Source: Pseudoglutamicibacter albus
GTDB taxonomy: Bacteria > Actinomycetota > Actinomycetes > Actinomycetales > Micrococcaceae
Assembly (NCBI RefSeq): GCF_031458175.1
Contig: NZ_JAVDXX010000001.1
Span: 1,550,001 to 1,614,000 of the forward strand
DNA: 64,000 nt
Reading direction: 5' to 3'
The notes under the pieces were generated by a model, which saw nothing but the letters and a program-made list of their open reading frames with translations, did not search any database and was not told where the DNA came from. The translations under genes and the position numbers were made by a program. This document shows, in pieces, positions 23,675-32,840 of this stretch; the stretch's first letter is position 1, and each line of letters begins with the position of its first letter.

Positions 23675-25954
23675 TTGATGCACCGTGAGCGATCCACAGT
23701 GCTCCCTCCCCGAACACGAAAGACGATCATAGTGACTTTATCCACACCGCGCCCTCGCCGGGTCCACGCCCGTCGCGCGTCGCGCACTCGATTGCTTGGA
23801 ACTCTTGGCGCATGCGTTGCGACACTGACTCTGGCTATCCCCCCGACGATGGCGCACGCGGCCCCTGTCGCATCGCAGCCTGAAGCATCCGTGCAATCGC
23901 AAAGCGTCATTGTTGCTAAAACCGACAAGCAGTCTCATGAGGATTCGCAAAAGGCTCAGAAGAACCTTGAACGCAAACAGGAGGCGATCGAGAAGCTCAA
24001 CGCCGATGGCTATGACCGCTTCATCGTGACCTACAAGTCCTCGGCTCGTGCCACCAATCAGGCGGCGAAGCGCTCCAAGGCCTGGGAGAAAGCCGGTAAG
24101 TCCTACGGAGTAAATGCCGAGGAAGTGCGCAAGACCGCGACCGGATCACACGTGATCGATCTTGGGGATCAGCGCCTCAAAGGTAAGAAGGCCGATAACT
24201 TCATGGACAAGCTCGCCGCTGACCCTGCAGTTGAATCCGTTGAGCCGGATATCCGGTTGTACCCGGTGAGCCTTGAGCCTCGCGATCAGGACTGGTCCAG
24301 CCTGTGGGGTCTTCACGGCACCTACGGAGTGGATTCGCAGGAAGCGTGGAAGTACACGCAAGGTGAGGGTGCGGTTGTCGCCGTATTGGACTCCGGCATC
24401 ACCCGCCACCCTGACTTGGATGCCAACATTCTGCCGGGCTATGACTTCATCGCCGATCCAGAAACAGCCACCGATGGCGACGGGCGCGATAGCGACCCGA
24501 CCGACAGCGGTGACTGGCAAGTAGCTGGAGAATGCGGCGAGCCCCGCGGACGTGATTCCTCCTGGCACGGAACCCACGTAGCCGGCACCATCGCGGCAGT
24601 TGCAGACTCGAAAGGTGTTGTGGGCGTAGCGCCAAAGTCTAAGGTCGTGCCTGTGCGTGTGCTCGGTAAGTGCGGCGGACGCTTGTCTGACTTCGCTGAC
24701 GCTATCGCCTGGTCAGTCGGAGTAGACGTGCAAGGTGCCCCTAAAAACCAGAACCCAGCTGATGTGATCAATATGTCACTAGGTGGTGGCGGAACCTGCA
24801 TGCCGAGCTACCAGCGTGCCATCGACCTCGCTAACAGCCGCGGAGCCGTGGTTGTTGTGGCTGCGGGTAACGACACCACGAACGCCGCGAACTTCCAGCC
24901 AGCTAACTGCCAAAACGTAGTGACCGTTGGTGCAACCAATAAACAAGGCAAGCCAGCCCACTACTCGAACTTCGGTGACACCCTGGACGTATCTGCACCC
25001 GGCGGTGAAACCCATACTCGCGGTAGCGGAATCCTCTCCACCGTGAACTCCGGCAAGACCCGTCCCGTTGGCCCAAGCTACTCGGAATACCAGGGCACCT
25101 CGATGGCTACCCCGCACGTTGCAGGTGTTGCCGCACTCATGAAGTCCGTGAACCCAGAGATCTCCCCAGCTCGTATCGAGAAGATCCTCAAAGAGACCGT
25201 GAAGGCACCGAATGGCAAGTGCCCGCGTCCGTGCGGCGCAGGGATCGTCGATGCTGGGCGTGCGGTCAAGGCTGCGGCCGGAAACAATGCGCCAGCTCCA
25301 AAGCCAACCCCTAAACCGTCAACGGAGCCAACGTCTCAGCCGAGCCCAGAACCAAGCACGGAACCAAACCCTCAGCCGACCCCTGAGCCAACCACCGAGC
25401 CAACCACCGAGCCAACCACCGAGCCAAGTAGCTCGCCAACCACGGCACCAAGTCCAAAACCAACAACGGAGCAGTCACCTGAGCCTGAGCCTGAGCCTGG
25501 GCGTCAGCTGATCCGTAACGGCGGCTTCGAGGAAGGCCTCGGGCCGTGGTCCAGCAACGCTCGCAACATCCTGGCCCGCAACAGCACTCATGCTCGCTCC
25601 GGTGACCACTCGGCTATGTTCAACGGCAACGGCCGCCCCTCGAGATACACGCTGGAACAGAGCGTGACCGTGCCCGCTAAATCCAATGCGGTTTTGAGCT
25701 ATTGGCTCAAGGTGCGTTCGAACGAACTGATGCCCGCGGTGAGCGACACCCTCACCGTCTCGGTGTGGGACGGCAAACGCTGGACCACCCTGAAAGCTCA
25801 CTCCAATGCCGAGAAGGGTGGAGGCTACCGCCAGCACCACATCGACCTCTCCCGGTTCGCTGGTCAGCAGATCAAGCTACGCTTCATCGGCCGCGAAGGG
25901 CTCTTCTTCGCTACCGCGTTCAACCTTGATGACGTAGAGGTGACCGTCAAATAA
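23675..25954 (+). CDS. Secreted S8 (subtilisin-like) protease
   Basis: This protein of about 759 residues is a subtilase exported by the Sec pathway. A basic N-terminus is followed by a hydrophobic signal segment (about residues 38-60) ending in AHA-AP. An I9-type propeptide/inhibitor-like domain follows (about 108-198, ending DPAVESVEPDIRLYP), then the catalytic domain with D239 (AVLDSGI), H298 (WHGTHVAG) and S476 (GTSMATPHVAG). A proline/threonine/glutamate linker (about 540-605) leads to a C-terminal beta-sandwich, carbohydrate-binding-like domain starting NGGFEEGLGPW. No clear ribosome-binding site marks the start; TTG 23675, ATG 23678 and GTG 23732 are all possible. It faces a lipoprotein with a related domain (26073-26705). 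Confidence 0.93.
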   Translation: MMHRERSTVLPPRTRKTIIVTLSTPRPRRVHARRASRTRLLGTLGACVATLTLAIPPTMAHAAPVASQPEASVQSQSVIVAKTDKQSHEDSQKAQKNLERKQEAIEKLNADGYDRFIVTYKSSARATNQAAKRSKAWEKAGKSYGVNAEEVRKTATGSHVIDLGDQRLKGKKADNFMDKLAADPAVESVEPDIRLYPVSLEPRDQDWSSLWGLHGTYGVDSQEAWKYTQGEGAVVAVLDSGITRHPDLDANILPGYDFIADPETATDGDGRDSDPTDSGDWQVAGECGEPRGRDSSWHGTHVAGTIAAVADSKGVVGVAPKSKVVPVRVLGKCGGRLSDFADAIAWSVGVDVQGAPKNQNPADVINMSLGGGGTCMPSYQRAIDLANSRGAVVVVAAGNDTTNAANFQPANCQNVVTVGATNKQGKPAHYSNFGDTLDVSAPGGETHTRGSGILSTVNSGKTRPVGPSYSEYQGTSMATPHVAGVAALMKSVNPEISPARIEKILKETVKAPNGKCPRPCGAGIVDAGRAVKAAAGNNAPAPKPTPKPSTEPTSQPSPEPSTEPNPQPTPEPTTEPTTEPTTEPSSSPTTAPSPKPTTEQSPEPEPEPGRQLIRNGGFEEGLGPWSSNARNILARNSTHARSGDHSAMFNGNGRPSRYTLEQSVTVPAKSNAVLSYWLKVRSNELMPAVSDTLTVSVWDGKRWTTLKAHSNAEKGGGYRQHHIDLSRFAGQQIKLRFIGREGLFFATAFNLDDVEVTVK
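25385..25426 (+). repeat. 12-bp tandem repeat in the protease linker
   Basis: GAGCCAACCACC is repeated three times and then begins again, encoding E-P-T-T units of the linker. It is in frame, so copy-number changes would only alter linker length. Confidence 0.85.
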
Positions 25955-25960
25955 GAGACC

Positions 25961-26041
25961 CTCTACCGTGCAGGCGGTAGAGCACCATAAAACAAGAGAG
26001 CAAGATGCGGCCGGTCTGGAGCATTCCAGGCCGGCCGCATC
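25961..26041. terminator. Double terminator between protease and lipoprotein
   Basis: Two hairpins lie between the converging genes: CTCTACCG/CGGTAGAG at 25961-25982, and a longer one at 26004-26041 with GATGCGGCCGG pairing with CCGGCCGCATC followed by TTTAT. They should block read-through in both directions. Confidence 0.82.
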
Positions 26042-26072
26042 TTTATCGGTTCGTTCCTCTTACAGGCACCGC

Positions 26073-26705
26073 CTACTGCATGCGTGCTTGCGAATCCGGT
26101 TCAACCGAGGTGACCTCCGGCAGCTTTTCCAAAGCCTCGCTCACCTCATCCAACCGGGTCTCTTTGAAACCAGGCTCCAAGCTGTAGACGAACGAGCCAT
26201 CGAACATCGTGAGCCCCGGCTTAGCCGCAACATCGAACTTCTCAAGGGCCCGAGCCACCTTCTTATCCACCTCGTCGCGGTCAGAACCCTTCTTAACTTG
26301 CAGGATCAACCCGTCAATAGTCCCCCGACCAACCGCTGGCGGACCAGGATGCCGCAGCGAAGGATCGTTCTTTGGGCCGCGCATCGAAGGAAGCCTGCTC
26401 GAAGACGGGCCGTCCTGAGGACCACCCGAAGTAGAAGATGAAGGGGGCATGGTCGTAGACTCCTCTGACTCGCTGGCTGAAGGCTGCGTTGACTCATTGG
26501 CTGAAGGCTCCGCCGAACCTGTTTCCGCGGGCGATGCCGACTCGGTAACCGACTGCTCAGCCTCATTCTGGGAAGGGCCGCTAGAGCATGCCGCTACGAC
26601 TGATAAGGACAACGCGAGCACACACGCGGGAATAAGCCGCCGCGCCGCGCCCGGCGTTCTAGGATTCTCGCGGCTGTAAAACTGAGGCGTCATTTCTGAA
26701 TGCAT
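26073..26705 (-). CDS. Lipoprotein with an I9/propeptide-like domain
   Basis: This 210-residue protein has a signal peptide (hydrophobic CVLALSLSVVAAC) with a lipobox, so C40 is the likely lipidated residue. A Ser/Glu/Pro-rich linker (about 41-110) leads to a C-terminal domain (about 125-210). That domain resembles the propeptide of the adjacent subtilase: GSFVYSLEP matches GSHVIDLGD, and LEKLPEVTSVEPD matches LAADPAVESVEPD. In the family such I9 domains inhibit subtilases and help them fold. I infer a cell-bound inhibitor or immunity-like partner of the protease; no named family was recognised. The start could also be the ATG at 26693. Confidence 0.72.
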   Translation of the reverse strand: MHSEMTPQFYSRENPRTPGAARRLIPACVLALSLSVVAACSSGPSQNEAEQSVTESASPAETGSAEPSANESTQPSASESEESTTMPPSSSTSGGPQDGPSSSRLPSMRGPKNDPSLRHPGPPAVGRGTIDGLILQVKKGSDRDEVDKKVARALEKFDVAAKPGLTMFDGSFVYSLEPGFKETRLDEVSEALEKLPEVTSVEPDSQARMQ

Positions 26706-26816
26706 GCCTCATTTTCCCACTCGCCTCGCTAGGATGGAAGCGCCCCACATTATCTCTATCTGGTGGCTCGGAAACGCCCCAACGCAAACCCGAACCGCAT
26801 CATTGAAGGACTGTTC

Positions 26817-28016
26817 ATGCCAGCTCGTCTCTCAGCCAGACTTTCCGCCATCGCACCATCGGCAACCCTCGCGGTAACCAACCGCGCCAAGGACATGAAA
26901 GCACAAGGCGAGGACGTCATCGGATTCGGTGCCGGCGAGCCGGACTTCCCAACTCCCGACTACATCGTTGAGGCCGCAGTTGTTGCTGCCCGCGACCCGA
27001 AGAACCACCGCTACACCGCAACCAACGGCCTCATCGAACTGCGAGAAGCAATCGCCGCGAAGGCCCTGCGTGATTCAGGGCTCGAGGTTGATCCGGCCAA
27101 CATCGTGGTCACCAACGGCGGCAAACAAGCGGTGTTCAACACGTTCCAGGCCCTACTGAACCCCGGTGATGAGGTCATCATCCCCGCCCCCTACTGGACT
27201 ACCTATCCCGAGGCGGTCAAACTCGCAGGCGGGGTGCCCGTCGAGGTCTTCGCTGGCCCTGAGGCCGGATATAAGGTCACGGTCGAACAGCTTGAAGCCG
27301 CGCGCACCGATTCAACCCAAGCGGTCCTGTTCGTCTCCCCATCCAACCCGACCGGTGCCGTCTATACGCCGGAAGAAACCAAAGCGATAGGCGAATGGGC
27401 CCGCGATAACGACATCTGGGTTATCACCGACGAAATCTATGAACACCTCGTCTACGACGAAGCCGAGTTCACATCCATCGCCGCTGTAACGGAAGGCCTT
27501 GAGAAGGTTGTCATCCTCAACGGTGTAGCTAAAACCTACGCGATGACCGGTTGGCGTGTGGGTTGGCTCATCGGACCAAGCGACCTCATCAAGGTGGTCT
27601 CAACGTTCCAGTCGCATTCAACCGGTAACGTCGCCAACGTGTCCCAGCGGGCAGCGATCGCGGCAGTCTCCGGGACGCTCGATGAGGTCCACACGATGCG
27701 AGAAAGCTTCGATCGCCGACGCAAAGCCATGGTCGAAGCCCTCAACCAGATCAACGGCTTCCACTGCCCTACCCCAAAGGGTGCGTTCTACGCTTACGTG
27801 GATGTGCGCGAAGCCCTCGGCAAAACCTACGCCGGGCAAACCCCCACCACCTCGAGCCAGCTCGCCGAACTCATCCTTCAAGAAACCGGTGTAGCGCTCG
27901 TACCAGGCGAAGCGTTCGGGCCATCGGGCTTCCTGCGCCTCTCCTACGCGCTCGGCGACGACGACCTCGCCGAAGGCCTCCGCCGCGTCCGTGACTTCAT
28001 CAACAGCGCTGCCTAG
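26817..28016 (+). CDS. Class I pyridoxal-phosphate aminotransferase (aspartate type)
   Basis: This 399-residue enzyme belongs to the aspartate aminotransferase Ib group, which moves the amino group of aspartate or aromatic amino acids to 2-oxoglutarate. Motifs include [14 protein letters not shown] (about residues 39-52), [11 protein letters not shown] (about 178-188), [11 protein letters not shown] (about 205-215) and the lysine that binds PLP in [15 protein letters not shown] (about residue 240). The start [15 protein letters not shown] is chosen because AAGGA lies just upstream. It is followed by a PspC gene. Confidence 0.94.
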   Translation: MPARLSARLSAIAPSATLAVTNRAKDMKAQGEDVIGFGAGEPDFPTPDYIVEAAVVAARDPKNHRYTATNGLIELREAIAAKALRDSGLEVDPANIVVTNGGKQAVFNTFQALLNPGDEVIIPAPYWTTYPEAVKLAGGVPVEVFAGPEAGYKVTVEQLEAARTDSTQAVLFVSPSNPTGAVYTPEETKAIGEWARDNDIWVITDEIYEHLVYDEAEFTSIAAVTEGLEKVVILNGVAKTYAMTGWRVGWLIGPSDLIKVVSTFQSHSTGNVANVSQRAAIAAVSGTLDEVHTMRESFDRRRKAMVEALNQINGFHCPTPKGAFYAYVDVREALGKTYAGQTPTTSSQLAELILQETGVALVPGEAFGPSGFLRLSYALGDDDLAEGLRRVRDFINSAA

Positions 28017-28078
28017 TCTCTGGGAACGGCTTCACAGCCAGACACGAGTTTCACCGAACACGACAGCAACCTTTCACG

Positions 28079-28110
28079 AAACCGACTTTTCAGGAAACCG
28101 ACTTTTCAGG
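28079..28110 (+). repeat. Tandem 16-bp repeat before the PspC gene
   Basis: AAACCGACTTTTCAGG is present twice in tandem. The second copy ends immediately before the AGGAAG-type ribosome-binding site, so the duplication doubled the leader just upstream of translation start. Confidence 0.85.
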
Positions 28111-28121
28111 AAGTGCTCCAC

Positions 28122-28448
28122 ATGGATCCGATCTACAGGTGGCTTAGAGCCATGCCGATACGCCGCGGCCCCCGCCGGATGCTGGGTGGCGTGTGTGGCG
28201 GCATCGCACACAAAACCGGTTGGGACGTCGGGATGGTTCGGCTCATCACGCTCATCGCGTTGATCCTGCCGGTCATCTCGTTACCTGCCTACCTCATCGC
28301 GTGGGTCCTCATCCCGTGGGGCGCCAGCGACGAGGCCGCCGAGCGAGCTGCGCGACGCCGCAAGACCGTCGCCATCCCGCCGCGAGAATACGATCCGTTG
28401 GTGCTAGAAAAACTGATGAACTGGGGCGCCAATAAAGTGCGGAAATAA
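28122..28448 (+). CDS. PspC domain membrane protein
   Basis: This 108-residue protein matches the PspC family: RRMLGGVCGGIAHKTGWDVGMVRL (about residues 19-42, in two parts RRMLGGVCGG and GWDVGMVR) followed by a strongly hydrophobic segment ending in LIAWVLIPWG. PspC-type proteins take part in envelope-stress responses. The start at 28122 has AGGAAG upstream; a GTG at 28113 is possible. The C-terminus is basic and cytoplasmic. No other psp genes are seen nearby. Confidence 0.85.
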   Translation: MDPIYRWLRAMPIRRGPRRMLGGVCGGIAHKTGWDVGMVRLITLIALILPVISLPAYLIAWVLIPWGASDEAAERAARRRKTVAIPPREYDPLVLEKLMNWGANKVRK

Positions 28449-28460
28449 CTCAACGCGAAT

Positions 28461-28504
28461 AAGAAAGCGCGGCACATGCTTAAGAGCAGATGCCGCGCTT
28501 TCTT
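28461..28504. terminator. Bidirectional terminator, PspC / kbl
   Basis: AAGAAAGCGCGGCA pairs with TGCCGCGCTTTCTT around the loop. It has a T-rich end on both strands and lies between converging genes. Confidence 0.85.
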
Positions 28505-28594
28505 GCTCGTTAATGCCGCGCTTTTCCGTCAACGCTGCGTTCCCGTCAGTGCAGCGGTCTCTTCAGTGCCGCTTTCGCGCCGGCGCCAAGCCTT

Positions 28595-29213
28595 CTAGAT
28601 GGCGGCCTCAACCGCTGTGCGGGCCGCCACGAATGCGTCCACGCACGCCTCGATGTCCTCGGGCGAGTGCGCCGCTGAAAGCTGAACGCGAATGCGGGCC
28701 TCACCGCGCGGAACCACCGGGAAACTGAACGCCGTGACATACACGCCGTGGTTGAGCATCTCGTCGGCGATCTTGGACGCGAGCGCGGCATCGTGGAACA
28801 TGACTGCGATGATCGCATGCTCGCCCTCAAGCAGCTCGAAGCCCTCCTCGTCCATGCGGCGGCGGAAGTGCGCGGCATTCTCGAAGAGTTTCTCACGCAA
28901 GTCAGCTGCCCCCGAAACCAAGTCCAGGGCAGTGATCGTTGCGGCAACGATCGCTAGGGCCAGCGAGTTGGAGAACAAATACGGGCGGCCTTGCTGACGC
29001 AAAATATCGACAATCTGCTGACGAGCCGCAACATAACCGCCCGATGCGCCACCCAGGGCCTTGCCGAACGTTCCGGTGTAGATGTCAACGCGGTCAGAAA
29101 CCCCCGCATGTTCAGGAGTTCCTGCGCCGGTCTCCCCCATGAAACCGACCGCATGCGAATCATCGACCATGACCAAAGCGCCGTACTCGTCGGCCAGGTC
29201 GCACAAGTGGTCA
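28595..29213 (-). pseudogene. kbl: kbl, 3' half (2-amino-3-ketobutyrate CoA ligase)
   Basis: This is the C-terminal half of glycine C-acetyltransferase, a PLP enzyme that converts 2-amino-3-ketobutyrate and CoA to glycine and acetyl-CoA. The fragment starts near [21 protein letters not shown] and contains the PLP lysine motif [14 protein letters not shown]. The N-terminal half is at 40091-40688. Joining the two leaves roughly four codons missing (the usual I-A-P-L after SMDGY), so the gap is not a clean insertion. No proper start exists for this half, and the enzyme cannot be made. Confidence 0.9.
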
Positions 29214-29498
29214 CGATGGATACAAGACCCCAGTGCGGAGCAGGGCCATCGAACAGCTTCGATACCGGCTATGAACTGGGATTTCCGGCTGCCGCGGACG
29301 TTTGGAGATTAGCCTGCTGTACCGCTGAGTATCTGGCACGTCGCTACCCGGCTGGCGTCCGTAGAGGGGGTGAACCAGTCGGGATCTCGCGCGCAAGAAT
29401 AGACGCGGGGTCTCGACAAATGATGCGGGTAGCACCTCTACCTGTAGACGATACCGCTTGCTATTCGTTCTTGCAGGTGGGCCGACGACCATCTGCAC
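29211..29498 (-). pseudogene. Unassigned remnant at the island edge
   Basis: An open frame of about 95 codons starts with an ATG at 29492 preceded by AGGAG at a good distance, so it may be the 5' end of a real gene. The beginning (TNSKRYRLQVEVLPASFVET) weakly recalls the N-terminus of siderophore-interacting ferric reductases. A shift to the next frame gives another plausible stretch (RDPDWFTPSTD). The frame then runs into the kbl fragment. I treat it as a degraded, unconfirmed remnant. The plus strand is also open here (29216-29557) and I cannot exclude it. Confidence 0.25.
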
Positions 29499-29529
29499 TC
29501 CTAGTCAACTACAAAGCTTTTAGCAAGTT

Positions 29530-30923
29530 GGGGGTCAAGTCCCTTGTAGTGGTGTAACGGTGTTTTCCTCTCGTTTGGGGTTTTAGCCTGCGAGTGCGGG
29601 CATGTCGGCATCGGTCGTGGTTGTGGGTGTGGTGATCAGGTTGAGGCGGCTCTTGGCGAGGACTTCCAGGCCGAGGTAGCGGCGGCCTTCTGCCCATTCA
29701 TCGGTTTGCTCGGCCAGGACGGCGCCGACGAGCCGGACAATCGCTTCCCGGTTTGGGAAGATCCCAACCGCATCGGTGCGGCGCCGGATCTCGCGGTTCA
29801 GCCGTTCGGTGGGGTTGTTCGACCAGATCTGCTGCCAGACCTCGGTCGGGAAGCTGGTGAACGTGAGAATGTCAGCGCGGGCGGCATCGAGGTGGTCTGC
29901 GACGTCGGGGAGTTTCTCGGCGGTGTAGTCCAGCAGCCGGTCGAACTGGGCGTGAACAGCATCGGCGTCAGGCTGGTCATAGACGGAGTGGAGCATGGCC
30001 TTGACCGCCGGCCACAAGCTCTTGGGAGTGATGCTCATCAGGTTCGCGGCGTAGTGAGTGCGGCAACGCTGCCAGACGGCACCGGGCAGGTTCGCCGCGA
30101 TCGCTTCCACGAGGCCTTGGTGGGCGTCGGAGGTGACCAGCCTGACCCCGGACAGTCCTCGGGCGACCAGATCGGCGAAAAACTCGTTCCAGGCCGGGCC
30201 GGTCTCGCTCGTGGCGACCCGCATCCCTAAGACTTCGCGATGCCCGTCGGCGTTGACCCCGGTCGCGAGCATGACGACCGCGTTGACCACACGACCTCCC
30301 TCGCGAACTTTCATCGTCAACGCGTCGGCGGTCACGAACGTGAACGGCCCAGCATCGCCTAGTGGACGGTGTCGAAACTCGGCGACGTGCTCGTCCAACT
30401 CGGCGGCCATGCGAGAGACCTGGGACTTCGACAGCCGGTCGATTCCCAACGTCTTGACCAACTTGTCCATCCGGCGAGTACTGACTCCAGCGAGATAGCA
30501 GTCGGCAACAACAGTGATCAATGCGGACTCGGCGCGCTTGCGACGCTCCAGCAGCCACTCAGGGAAATAGGTGCCCTGGCGTAGTTTCGGGACCGCGATG
30601 TCCAAGGTCCCAACACGGGTATCGAGAGGCCGGTGGCGGTAGCCGTTGCGCTGGGCACGTCGGTCAGGATCTGGGCGGCCGTACTCGGCACCTGCAACCG
30701 CATCAGCATCCGCAGACAGCAACTCGTTGATCACAGTCTGCAACAGGTGACGCCTCGGCAAGCAGTTCGCCAAGCAGCCCGGCAGGGTCGACAATATGGG
30801 TAGCGGTCATCGTGTGGCCTTTCGCGAGTGAGTTGTAGGGGACGAAACTCGAGGATCACACGGTGACCGCCCTGCTGTCCAGCACGACCACCCCGCTACA
30901 CCACTATGAGGGACTCAACTCCC
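29530..30923 (-). mobile_element. IS256-family element
   Basis: The element is bounded by imperfect inverted ends, GGGGGTCAAGTCCCTTGTAG and, inverted, GGGAGTTGAGTCCCTCATAG, both leading into TGGTGTA. No 8-9-bp target duplication is found; only the triplet TTG is shared by the flanks. Its single gene is damaged at the N-terminus. It splits a small coding remnant (see 30924-31098). Confidence 0.8.
29583..30810 (-). pseudogene. IS256-family (mutator) transposase, N-terminal frameshift
   Basis: From about 30760 onwards the frame encodes a normal mutator transposase, with catalytic D in [11 protein letters not shown] in VTSDAHQGL and E in [11 protein letters not shown]. The family-like start at 30810 ([15 protein letters not shown]) is in a different frame. 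A deletion of roughly 16-17 bases near 30755, at a GCGTCACCTG-like repeat, would explain this. An alternative start (ATG 30794) gives an N-terminus unlike the family. It is probably inactive. Confidence 0.75.
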
Positions 30924-31098
30924 TTGGTGATTAGTAGCGCCCTCGCTCATCAGCGAGATGCTGTTCGCAAATGATCCCACTAGCGCCATGTTCGCGACAG
31001 CACCACGTGTGCCAAACGTGTCGAGGTACTCCGATTCGAGCTGTGGGTTTAGGGCTTGGCGCCTGACACCGGGACCGCGTCCGCTAATCTGAGGTGTG
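30924..31098 (-). pseudogene. Truncated remnant interrupted by IS256
   Basis: After the ABC gene the minus strand stays open and reads ALNPQLESEYLDTFGTRGAV then ANMALVGSFANSISLM. Skipping the IS256 element, it continues in frame as LAKSFVVD and stops at 29501. The piece looks like the C-terminus of a carboxymuconolactone decarboxylase/AhpD-like protein, but this is a weak resemblance. It has no start codon near its 5' end, so it is a 5'-truncated fragment. Confidence 0.35.
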
Positions 31099-32826
31099 TC
31101 TCAGCTGCCAACGATACGACGCATCGGCGGCAGCCACGAAATCGTGGAACCGTCCGGGCCGACTAGACAATTCCTTAGGCGTGCCGGTTTCGGCGACGAT
31201 AGCACCGTCCGCTAAGGGTTCGAGGAAGACCACCTGATCGGCGCTATCTATGGTGGATAGTCTGTGCGCTACCACGATCACAGTGCGGCCCTCAGATAGT
31301 TGACTGATGACGTCGCTAATCGCCGATTCATTCTCGCCGTCCAGCGCCGAGGTAATCTCGTCGAGCAGCAGTATCGGAGCATCCTTGATGAATGCCCGAG
31401 CGATTGCCACTCGTTGGCGCTCACCTCCAGACAGGCTCTGCCCGGCAGGCCCCACTTCGGTATCCCAACCGTGAGGCAGCGCCTCAATCACCCGATCAAG
31501 TCTCGCCTTGCGAGCTGCTTCTTCCAACTCGGCGTCCGTCGCATTGGGACGGGCAATCCGCAGATTCTCCCGGATCGTGGTGTCAAACAGGTAGGTGTCC
31601 TGGAACACCATCGAGGTCAGCTCCATGATCCGCGTGGTTGGAATCTCGCGCACGTCCACCCCGCCGATGGTCACGCTACCGGCGTCGACATCCCAAAACC
31701 TTGCGGTGAGACGCAAGATCGTCGACTTCCCGGCCCCTGACGGCCCCACTAGTGCGGTGACTGCTCCCTGCGGGGCGGTGAGCGAGACATCGTCTAGGAC
31801 AGGCCGGCCTGACTCGTAGGAAAACGACACTCCTCGGAAATCAATCGACGTCCCACGCGGTTCCCGTGCCTGCTCGGAATCAGGTTCGGCAAGTGGCGCG
31901 GCATCAAGGATTATTCCCATCTGGCGCAACGCCACTGCGGCGTTATCGACCTCAGATGCGTAGAGCGCGGCTTTTGTGAGCGGCAGCAGCATGCGCGCAC
32001 TGACCGCCGCGATCACCAGATACGCAATCGGGTCCAGACGCGCTCCGGTCACGAACGACAGCCCCAAGGCGAGCACCACCGCGAAAGTCACGTTAGCGAT
32101 GAGGTTGAATCCTTGGGCAGGTCGGCCCTTGATCCGAAGCCCGGCCAACGTCGCCTCAGAGTCGGCTTGCAGAGTCTCTTGTACGGGGTCCCACGACGTC
32201 GCGGCACCCGTGGCTCGAAGCACCGGTTGTAGCCTGGCGAACTCAATCAACCGGCCGGCTGCGGCGGCCGAGGTACGGTCTTCCATGTCATTGGCTCTGG
32301 TTGTTGCCGCCGACATTTTCCGCCACGTGAGAATAAACGGCAAGATCGACACTGCCATGACCACAGCTAACGGCCACTCAATGAATGCGGTGGCAACGAG
32401 CATCACCAACGGCACGATGAAGGCGTTGCAGAGGTTCGGGATCACCATTGATGCCAGATGCGACAGGGTGTTGATCTCCTTGGATGTCGCATTAGCCACG
32501 TCCGCTTCGCGTTTGGCATTAAACCACCCAAGCGGCAGCTGCAAGACATGATCTGCTACGCGATCAATTAAGGTATCGCATACTTCATAGACGCTGATCC
32601 GATAGGAGCGGTACATCGCGAAGGTGTCGACCGTCACCGTGATCGCGCCGAGGATGGCAACGACGACGAGCCAGGTGCCAAGGGTTTCAGAGCGGGAGAA
32701 TAATGCCCGAAGGAAGGGGATCATCAACGCCAGTGTGATGCCTTGTAGGACAGCGGAGAAGGCGAACCAGCCCACCAACGTACGCAACTCGGCCCTGTTG
32801 ACGACCCTGATCATTAGGTTCCACAT
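31084..32826 (-). CDS. ABC half-transporter 2 (exporter fold, iron cassette)
   Basis: This 580-residue protein has an N-terminal membrane domain of about six helices (residues about 10-300) and a C-terminal ATPase: Walker A GPSGAGKST (about 366-374), signature LSGGERQR, Walker B ILLLDEITSALD and the H-loop VVAHRLST. The start MWNLMIRVVNRAELR is preceded by AAGGAG, 14 bases after the previous gene. It pairs with the half-transporter at 32841-34622, as in YbtPQ or IrtAB, which import ferric siderophores despite an exporter fold. Without the iron box it could be read as a drug exporter. Confidence 0.88.
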   Translation of the reverse strand: MWNLMIRVVNRAELRTLVGWFAFSAVLQGITLALMIPFLRALFSRSETLGTWLVVVAILGAITVTVDTFAMYRSYRISVYEVCDTLIDRVADHVLQLPLGWFNAKREADVANATSKEINTLSHLASMVIPNLCNAFIVPLVMLVATAFIEWPLAVVMAVSILPFILTWRKMSAATTRANDMEDRTSAAAAGRLIEFARLQPVLRATGAATSWDPVQETLQADSEATLAGLRIKGRPAQGFNLIANVTFAVVLALGLSFVTGARLDPIAYLVIAAVSARMLLPLTKAALYASEVDNAAVALRQMGIILDAAPLAEPDSEQAREPRGTSIDFRGVSFSYESGRPVLDDVSLTAPQGAVTALVGPSGAGKSTILRLTARFWDVDAGSVTIGGVDVREIPTTRIMELTSMVFQDTYLFDTTIRENLRIARPNATDAELEEAARKARLDRVIEALPHGWDTEVGPAGQSLSGGERQRVAIARAFIKDAPILLLDEITSALDGENESAISDVISQLSEGRTVIVVAHRLSTIDSADQVVFLEPLADGAIVAETGTPKELSSRPGRFHDFVAAADASYRWQLRHTSD

Positions 32827-32840
32827 GAGCGTGTTTCTCC

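Noticed and set aside
25385-25426. Regular 12-bp repeats considered as a CRISPR
   Set aside because: They are perfect tandem copies without spacers and encode the protease linker in frame.
29216-29557. A plus-strand 113-codon frame at the island edge
   Set aside because: It has no ribosome-binding site, runs into the IS256 end, and has no recognisable motif; the minus frame has a better start signal. It is left open rather than annotated.
29522-30931. An 8-9-bp target duplication for IS256
   Set aside because: The flanks share only TTG; no longer direct repeat fits either boundary.
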